Below, piece by piece: positions 16,322-20,222 of a DNA stretch of 20,222 nt. Made by a program: the position numbers and the translations under genes. The stretch is taken from positions 1 to 20,222 of the forward strand of contig CAKUJH010000046.1 of the NCBI GenBank assembly GCA_934661375.1. Direction: 5' to 3'. Position 1 is the stretch's first letter. The number at the start of each line of letters is the position of its first letter. This stretch comes from an uncultured Victivallales bacterium (GTDB lineage: Bacteria > Verrucomicrobiota > Lentisphaeria > Victivallales > UBA1829). Under the pieces are notes generated by a model that saw only the letters and a program-made list of their open reading frames with translations, did no database searches and had not been told where the DNA came from.

Positions 16322-17524
16322 TCAGAACCCTTTCTGCAATTCCTGAATTTCCGCAAAACCGGCAGCCGCTTTCTCAAACCGCTGTTCCTCCGCCAGACGC
16401 AGCCAGCACTTCAGCATGTCGTTGTGAGATTCGCAAGTGAAAATATTGCGCAACGGCATCACCCGTTTACGGACTTCCGGATCCGTAATCTGATTTATCC
16501 AGGAGGTGTCCGGAGTTGTGGACATGACCGAGCAGTAATACCCCTTACCCGACTGGGTGCTCCAGGCTTCAAACAGACTCTGAAGTTTTTCCGGATCATT
16601 CAGCGGAGCCGCCAGTTTTTTCATGTATTCCTCAAACCGTGCCTGCCCATCCGCATCCAGGGGTGTAACTTTTTCATTGTCAAAGGTATACGCCAGCAGT
16701 TCCAGCGAACATGCCCCGTTCTCCCCGAAACCGCAGCGCACCAGATACCCGGTGAACCAGAAATTTTCCGAATAAGCGTGAGGGAAATAGAAATTGCCCG
16801 GACAATACACGATCGGCACGCCGTGATAGTTTTCCACAGCTTCCGGACAATGCGTATGACAGTTGAACACCATCTTCGCTCCGGCATCCGCAAACGCCCG
16901 GCAGAGTTCCACCATGCGCGGCGACGGGAACGGGTTGTGTTCGTGTCCGCCGTGCAGCGTAACAATCACGGCATCATATCTGTCGGCCGCGGCACGGACA
17001 GCCGCGAGGTCCGGGATGACCCGCTGCGGAGCCGCACCCGGCGTATGCCGTCCGGCACAGCCGAATTCATTTTCCGCCCAGTTGAAAACCGCCAGCTTTT
17101 TTCCTTTCACATTCAGGATCAACGGCTTGTCGGCTTCCTCCAGATTGCGTCCGGCTCCGACAGTCTGCAAGCCCGCCCGATGAATTTTCTCCAGTGTTTC
17201 CAGAACCGCCGCCGCTCCGTGGTCACCCGTATGATTGTTCGCCAGCAGGGCGACATTGAATCCGGCGGATTTCACAATTTCGAGTGTATCCGTGCGGGAA
17301 TTCAGATTCGGTCCGCTTTTGAGAATCGGCGCGGGATGATCCGTCAGCGGAGTTTCCCACTGCACCATGCGGACATCCCCGCTTTCCACAAAACCTTTCA
17401 CCCCGCGCATGACTTCCGCGCCCTTCCCCGCATCCATCACCGCCGCGCCGTTCGTTCCGGGACAGACGTCCCCGCCGATCACAATGCTGAAAATTTCCTT
17501 CTCCGCACTCAACTGTATCTTCAT
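16322..17524 (-). CDS. CapA-family metallophosphoesterase-like protein
   Basis: This encodes 400 residues from ATG 17524-17522, chosen because CAGGAGG lies eight bases upstream; an in-frame start 81 bases earlier lacks such a site. It shows the ordered motifs of the poly-gamma-glutamate synthesis CapA family: IGGDVCPG (16-23), VQWETPL (54-60), ANNHTGDHG (95-103), LHGGHEHN (190-197) and CHTHCPEAVE (222-231). These carry the Asp, Asn and His residues of a calcineurin-like metal site. There is no signal peptide or N-terminal transmembrane helix, unlike classical membrane-anchored CapA, and no capB or capC gene nearby. It may thus be a cytoplasmic hydrolase of another substrate. It is transcribed away from an AraC-type regulator that could control it. 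Confidence 0.88.
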   Translation of the reverse strand: MKIQLSAEKEIFSIVIGGDVCPGTNGAAVMDAGKGAEVMRGVKGFVESGDVRMVQWETPLTDHPAPILKSGPNLNSRTDTLEIVKSAGFNVALLANNHTGDHGAAAVLETLEKIHRAGLQTVGAGRNLEEADKPLILNVKGKKLAVFNWAENEFGCAGRHTPGAAPQRVIPDLAAVRAAADRYDAVIVTLHGGHEHNPFPSPRMVELCRAFADAGAKMVFNCHTHCPEAVENYHGVPIVYCPGNFYFPHAYSENFWFTGYLVRCGFGENGACSLELLAYTFDNEKVTPLDADGQARFEEYMKKLAAPLNDPEKLQSLFEAWSTQSGKGYYCSVMSTTPDTSWINQITDPEVRKRVMPLRNIFTCESHNDMLKCWLRLAEEQRFEKAAAGFAEIQELQKGF

Positions 17525-17549
17525 GATATTGTCCTCCTGGTTATGCTTT

Positions 17550-17578
17550 ACCATACTCCGGACTTCCGCGCAAGACAA
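17550..17578 (-). promoter_or_regulatory. Candidate promoter of capA-like gene
   Basis: On the minus strand TTGTCT (17578-17573), 17 bases and TATGGT (17555-17550) precede the gene. The predicted start near 17543 leaves a short leader with a strong SD site. Confidence 0.5.
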
Positions 17579-17629
17579 GCTGCCGGATATTCGTTTTATG
17601 AGCATTCATATATTTTTTATGTGCAGAAC

Positions 17630-17657
17630 TTGAAATTTCATATTTGAAAGCTATAAT
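17630..17657 (+). promoter_or_regulatory. Strong promoter of AraC-type gene
   Basis: TTGAAA (17630-17635), 16 bases and a perfect TATAAT (17652-17657). A start seven or eight bases on would fall at or one base before the ATG at 17665. A perfect 10-bp palindrome TGAAATTTCA (17631-17640) overlaps the -35 and could be a regulator site. Confidence 0.65.
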
Positions 17658-17664
17658 ATACCCT

Positions 17665-18579
17665 ATGGAACACTACAATACATATCTGCACGAAAACGGC
17701 AGGGAGATCTACTCCGACAGCTGGCAGCACAGCAATCAGCTGATCCGCGTCAGCCGCTGGGCGGACACGGCGGAGACTCCTTTTTCCTCGACTCTCTGGC
17801 CACGGTACGGCTCCGAGGTGAAACGTAGCCGTTCCGCGGCACAGGTACGCTTCATCAATCCGCCCGAAACCACCCTCGAACTGCTGCTTGACGGAGTCAT
17901 GCACTACACCCAGAACGGTATTTACGACCGGGTCTCCCCCGGAGAAGTCTACCTGATCCACAAAGGTTCAGACACTCTGTTCGAACTTCATGAGGACGAA
18001 TCTTTTCACCGGCTGCGGCTGATGCTGCGCGGCAGTATGATCGTTCCTCTGACGGATTCTCTCCGGCTGACCGGACAACGGGTCATTGCCGTGCGCAGTC
18101 CGGAAACTTTTGCGGAAAAAATGCGCCGGGTCATACGTCTCATGGAAGAAAAACGCTCCGGCTCCGGCGCGGAAATATCGGCGAAATGCTATGAACTGCT
18201 GACTCTGCTGTCCGCCGATTCCAGCCGGCGCGGCGACTTGCCGGTCTTGCTGGAAAACATTCTCCAGACCATGCACGGGGATTTCCGGCATCAGCTTTCC
18301 ATGAATGACATTGCCGGACGCTGCGGCTGCGGGATCCACACATTGATGCGGCTTTTCCGGAAACATCTGGCCATGACGCCTTCGGAATACCGGGAACGCC
18401 GCCGATTTGAACAGGCCCGGCAAATGCTGTTGAACACGGGACTTTCGCTTAAAGAAATTGCGGAACGTCTCGGCTATTGCAGTCAGCTGTATTTTTCCAC
18501 AGCGTTCCGGCGTTCAGCCGGAATGCCGCCTTCCGAATACCGCCGGACCTGCCGTTCTTCTGTCCGGAATCAGGAATGA
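17665..18579 (+). CDS. AraC-family transcriptional regulator, possibly leaderless
   Basis: This encodes 304 residues from ATG 17665. A TTG 21 bases upstream is in frame but lies inside the promoter. No SD site precedes the ATG. The N-terminal ~170 residues form a cupin-like sensor (SPGEVYLIHKGSDTLFELHEDE, then FHRLRLMLRGSM). The C-terminal ~100 residues carry two HTH motifs, LSMNDIAGRCGCGIHTLMRLFR and LSLKEIAERLGYCSQLYFSTAFRR, ending MPPSEYRR as in classic AraC/XylS proteins. It diverges from the CapA-like gene with 140 bases between starts, so control of that gene and of itself is a natural inference. The effector is unknown. Confidence 0.93.
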   Translation: MEHYNTYLHENGREIYSDSWQHSNQLIRVSRWADTAETPFSSTLWPRYGSEVKRSRSAAQVRFINPPETTLELLLDGVMHYTQNGIYDRVSPGEVYLIHKGSDTLFELHEDESFHRLRLMLRGSMIVPLTDSLRLTGQRVIAVRSPETFAEKMRRVIRLMEEKRSGSGAEISAKCYELLTLLSADSSRRGDLPVLLENILQTMHGDFRHQLSMNDIAGRCGCGIHTLMRLFRKHLAMTPSEYRERRRFEQARQMLLNTGLSLKEIAERLGYCSQLYFSTAFRRSAGMPPSEYRRTCRSSVRNQE

Positions 18580-18611
18580 TCTTGCATTCGGAAGAACGGA
18601 CATTCTTTTTT
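18552..18611 (+). terminator. Probable terminator overlapping end of AraC gene
   Basis: CCGTTCTTC (18552-18560) is exactly complementary to GAAGAACGG (18591-18599). The loop holds a second small hairpin (GAATG/CATTC) and the AraC stop codon. TTCTTTTTT follows at 18603-18611. An alternative stem TGTCCG/CGGACA would reach closer to the T tract. Either fold could end transcription here. Confidence 0.5.
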
Positions 18612-18691
18612 CATATGAAAAAATGCGTGCGGATGGAACGGTTCGCAATACTCGCAATACGGCGCGTCTGATCCCGCACTTTGGCTTGAAA

Positions 18692-19159
18692 ATGAACTGC
18701 CGGAGGATTTGCCGTTTTCAGCGTCCTCCCGGATCCGCTGAACGATATGGCAGAATTTCAAAACAGGAAGTTGAAAAAACGCACGAGCTGAAAAACTGGT
18801 ATGGTTTGACGCAGGCGGATCAGGCGCGATTGCGCAATGTGTCAAGACAGGCAATCAACGACGGGATGATGAAAGAGCTGGCGGGAGCGTCGCGCATCAA
18901 TATAGACATTCCGGAGCAATTGACGGTTGCTGAAAAGCTGGTGTATGTGCTGATGTCGGATGGGAAAAATTACCGGGAAATTTCCCGGATTCTGAATCTG
19001 GGAAGCAAAAGCAAAATATGCCGCGTGGGACAGTCGATAGCCTCAAAAATGGGCAAAAATGGGACAATTGAATTTCTGAAAAATAAAAAAATTCAAAAAA
19101 ATGTAAAATATATCCAAAGGCGGAAAAATCAACGAAGGAAGAAGAAAAAAACATGTTGA
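18692..19159 (+). CDS. Hypothetical DNA-binding protein with HTH-like segments
   Basis: This encodes about 155 residues; the start is uncertain. The frame is open from 18458, but that part overlaps the AraC gene in another phase and reads as noise. Neither ATG 18692 nor ATG 18623 has an SD site. The credible part starts near KNWYGLTQADQARLRNVSRQAINDGMMK, which looks like one HTH. It continues with LTVAEKLVYVLMSDG and NYREISRILNLGSKSKICRV, which resembles the region-4/LuxR-type HTH of sigma-like regulators. The tail is almost all Lys, Arg, Asn and Gln, encoded by A-rich DNA. Composition is clearly richer in A+T than the upstream operons, which fits acquired DNA. I recognise no named family. 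It could also be a decayed regulator that has lost its true N terminus. Confidence 0.5.
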   Translation: MNCRRICRFQRPPGSAERYGRISKQEVEKTHELKNWYGLTQADQARLRNVSRQAINDGMMKELAGASRINIDIPEQLTVAEKLVYVLMSDGKNYREISRILNLGSKSKICRVGQSIASKMGKNGTIEFLKNKKIQKNVKYIQRRKNQRRKKKKTC

Positions 19160-19163
19160 AGAC

Positions 19164-19192
19164 TTGACAAATTGCATATAGCAAAGTATGGT
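19164..19192 (+). promoter_or_regulatory. Strong candidate promoter of small acidic gene
   Basis: A perfect -35 TTGACA (19164-19169), an optimal 17-base spacer and TATGGT (19187-19192). The predicted start near 19199 gives a leader of about 45 bases that ends in a strong SD site. Confidence 0.65.
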
Positions 19193-19207
19193 AACCGCAA
19201 AGTTTGG
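19181..19207 (+). repeat. Tandem direct repeat overlapping promoter
   Basis: GCAAAGTATGG (19181-19191) and GCAAAGTTTGG (19197-19207) differ at one base and are 16 bases apart. The first covers part of the -10, the second covers the likely start site. The arrangement would suit a repressor that binds two direct half-sites. Confidence 0.45.
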
Positions 19208-19245
19208 AGATTTCATCGCACCAAAACAAACTATAGGAGGAGATT

Positions 19246-19479
19246 ATGGATTTCAAGACTTTTTCGAGAGAATTTATGAATGTGGCCGGCTGGCAATTGG
19301 ATTCAGAGGGGCGTTATATAATTTCACGTAAACCATTGAGTGTCTGGGACAGCGAAAAAGATCAGTACACAAAATTCACATCGCTAAAGGAGATGTGGGA
19401 TTATTGCTATGACGGTGAACACAAAGTGTCTGATGCTCTTGCCGATGTGGACGAGTTTGTGTTTTGGCTGGACGAATAA
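19246..19479 (+). CDS. Small acidic hypothetical protein
   Basis: This encodes 77 residues. AGGAGGAG lies just before ATG 19246, and a near-consensus promoter lies 50 bases upstream, so it is very likely expressed. The protein begins MDFKTFSREFMNVAGWQLD, has a basic strand (GRYIISRKPLSVWD), and ends in an acidic helix (SDALADVDEFVFWLDE). It has no signal peptide, membrane segment or Cys pair. Overall charge is negative and aromatic residues are frequent. I do not know its family. Small acidic proteins in mobile regions can be DNA mimics, immunity proteins or anti-defence proteins, but nothing in the sequence decides this. It follows the HTH-like gene on the same strand with its own promoter. 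Confidence 0.75.
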   Translation: MDFKTFSREFMNVAGWQLDSEGRYIISRKPLSVWDSEKDQYTKFTSLKEMWDYCYDGEHKVSDALADVDEFVFWLDE

Positions 19480-19615
19480 TCCTGGATTAAGCATGACCGA
19501 CCGCCGGGGATTCCGGAGGCATTAGACGCAACGGCCGCGGTTTGCGTGAGGAACGGAAGGAAATATCCGGTCCCCCCCCGTGCTGTCAAGTTCCAATCCG
19601 GCAGACACGGTGATT

Positions 19616-19960
19616 TTATTTTTCTGATGTCCAGACGATTTTTTCACCCCAAAGCGGGATCGCACAGCGGACGCCGAGTTTCGTACAGCCGGGGATGTCG
19701 CGGTCCTGGAGCTCTTTGAAGCTGACCGGACGATACGGCGAGGGCTGGCAGTGTCCCATCTCCAGCAAATGCGAGAAGAAGACCCAGTCCGGTTTTATTT
19801 TTTCCGCGCCTCTGACCGCGTCCAGCCCGACACGCGGATGGTTGATCCAGATGTTCACGTGTTTTTTGGGGTTCAGCTGCTCATGGGTGCAGGAATCCCC
19901 GGTCTGATAGATCACGCAGAAAAAATTCCTGCCGCGAAAGCCGTATTTAGCGCAATAGTT
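19616..19960 (-). pseudogene. C-terminal fragment of a hydrolase-like gene
   Basis: The frame is open from 19960, just after a stop at 19963-19961, to the stop at 19618-19616. The first residues NYCAKYGFRGRNFF already look like the interior of a folded protein. Next come VIYQTGDSCTHEQLNP and HVNIWINHPRVGLDAV, then IKPDWVFFSHLLEMGHC, PYRPVSF and GVRCAIPLWGEKIVW. The His and Asp placement resembles the last third of metallo-beta-lactamase-fold hydrolases, but this is a guess from pattern. No SD site or good start precedes it; a GTG at 19915 is the first possible one. The 5' part is missing and the insertion element begins only 60 bases away. It is probably the stump of a gene broken by rearrangement. 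Confidence 0.5.
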
Positions 19961-20092
19961 TCACTTGAAATATCGTTATAGTCTAAACTTTGCATCCAGT
20001 TTGGAAGATTCATTCGTTTGTCTGTGTAACGAATTTTCTGTAAAATCGCAAAGGGAGTCAGTGCGAGGCGGCTCTTGAATTGGCAAAAAAAA

Positions 20093-20175
20093 GTGATAAG
20101 TTCTCCGAACTGCTTTATTAACCTTCCCTGAAAACAAAACAAAACAAAACAAAACAAAACGAGAGGACTTATCAC
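20093..20175 (+). promoter_or_regulatory. Fold-back leader that hides the ribosome binding site
   Basis: GTGATAAGTTCTC (20093-20105) can pair along its full 13 bases (one G-U) with GAGGACTTATCAC (20163-20175). The second arm holds the SD site (GAGAGGA, 20161-20167) and the spacer up to the ATG at 20177. A transcript entering from outside would carry both arms and its ribosome site would be buried. A transcript starting after the first arm would be free. The same stem can form in copy 1 (16078-16090 with 16028-16040). This is a known way by which insertion sequences avoid activation by read-through. Confidence 0.6.
20131..20160 (+). repeat. Pentanucleotide tandem repeat (AAAAC)6
   Basis: Six perfect AAAAC units end one base before the SD site GAGAGGA. 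Copy 1 has two units in the same place. The length difference of 20 bases is exactly four units, as expected from slippage. The repeat sits in the loop of the fold-back leader. Confidence 0.95.
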
Positions 20176-20176
20176 A

Positions 20177-20222
20177 ATGGAAGAATTTAGCATGCCTCAG
20201 TCGATTTTGCAAATCGTTTCTG
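20177..20222 (+). CDS. Start of element ORF (probable transposase), cut by window edge
   Basis: ATG 20177 follows GAGAGGA with nine bases between. The visible residues are MEEFSMPQSILQIVS. The same start, up to MEEFSMPQSILQI, occurs in the truncated copy at 16026. Duplication of the leader and first codons, with a sharp outer boundary, makes a transposase the likely product, but too little is visible to name a family. Confidence 0.55.
   Translation, partial: MEEFSMPQSILQIVS

Larger units (their letters stand above)
20020..20214 (+). mobile_element. 5' end of an insertion element (copy 2), running off the window
   Basis: This 195-bp stretch is the inverted, nearly identical partner of 15989-16164. 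It begins GTCTGTGTAACGAATTTTC and TGTAAAATCGCAAAGGG, which could be the element's terminal sequence since similarity between the copies starts abruptly at this point. The 3' end of the similarity at 20214 is set by truncation of copy 1, so this copy probably continues past 20222. Repeated TGTGTAA/TGTAAAA ends are seen in some IS256-type elements; that link is only a weak suggestion. Confidence 0.7.

Noticed and set aside
16298..17647. 449-codon open frame on + strand opposite the CapA-like gene
   Set aside because: It is antisense to a gene with clear family motifs, its protein is rich in Arg, His and Phe without domain features, and it has no start signals. It is a shadow of high-GC coding sequence.
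18458..18691. N-terminal extension of the HTH-like frame
   Set aside because: It overlaps the AraC C-terminal HTH in another phase, crosses a likely terminator and has no protein-like pattern. Only the part after about 18692 is kept.
19520..19580. Short inverted repeat ACGCAA/TTGCGT and a run of eight C between the small acidic gene and the gene stump
   Set aside because: The stem is only six bases with no T tract. I see no convincing function; the C run may merely be prone to sequencing error.
20131..20160. AAAAC repeats as a CRISPR array
   Set aside because: Units are five bases long with no spacers. It is a microsatellite.
1..20222. tRNA, rRNA, riboswitch or replication origin
   Set aside because: No cloverleaf, rRNA-like stretch, known riboswitch core or DnaA-box cluster was recognised by eye. 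A covariance-model search would be decisive.

Overview
The window most resembles a chromosome segment from a Lentisphaerota bacterium (Victivallis-like). This is inferred from two type II-like pseudopilins with the FTLIELLVVIAIIAIL signature, each next to a polysaccharide-active gene and an AraC or LacI regulator, from moderately high GC, and from clear Shine-Dalgarno (SD) sites. No rRNA or tRNA gene was recognised, so the taxonomy is an inference from gene content only.

Left region (1-4555, + strand): the 3' part of an AraC-type regulator, a small secreted protein, a pseudopilin and a secreted heparinase II/III-like lyase. Together they form a regulator/pseudopilin/glycan-enzyme cassette. 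Centre-left (4627-10109, - strand): a tight four-gene operon transcribed right to left. It encodes an ABC-2 permease, an ABC ATPase, a permease fused to a GldG-like domain, and a DUF4340-like protein, with two ATGA overlaps. It looks like a Gld-type ABC system. A formyltransferase-fold gene (10239-11132, +) diverges from it across a compact region where the two predicted promoters share a -10 region.

Centre-right (11144-15854, - strand): a second cassette, lacI, then a pseudopilin, then a 989-residue secreted glycoside-hydrolase-like protein with a CBM9-like domain. A near-consensus promoter and a palindrome just downstream of it suggest that lacI is autoregulated.

Right region (15.99-20.22 kb): accessory in character. 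Two inverted copies of a 176/195-bp sequence lie at 15989-16164 and 20020-20214. They look like the 5' end of one insertion element: a leader, an SD site, and the start of an ORF that begins MEEFSMPQSILQI and runs off the right edge of the window. In both copies the leader can fold so that a 13-bp stem buries the SD site. The loop contains an AAAAC tandem repeat with 2 units in one copy and 6 in the other. Between the copies lie a CapA-like phosphoesterase gene (-), a divergent AraC regulator that may be leaderless (+), an AT-rich putative HTH protein, a small acidic orphan protein with a strong promoter, and a gene fragment next to the element.

The most interesting structures are the SD-occluding leader with its length-variable repeat, the capture of a truncated copy of that leader just upstream of lacI in the same orientation, and the paired regulator/pseudopilin/glycan-enzyme cassettes.
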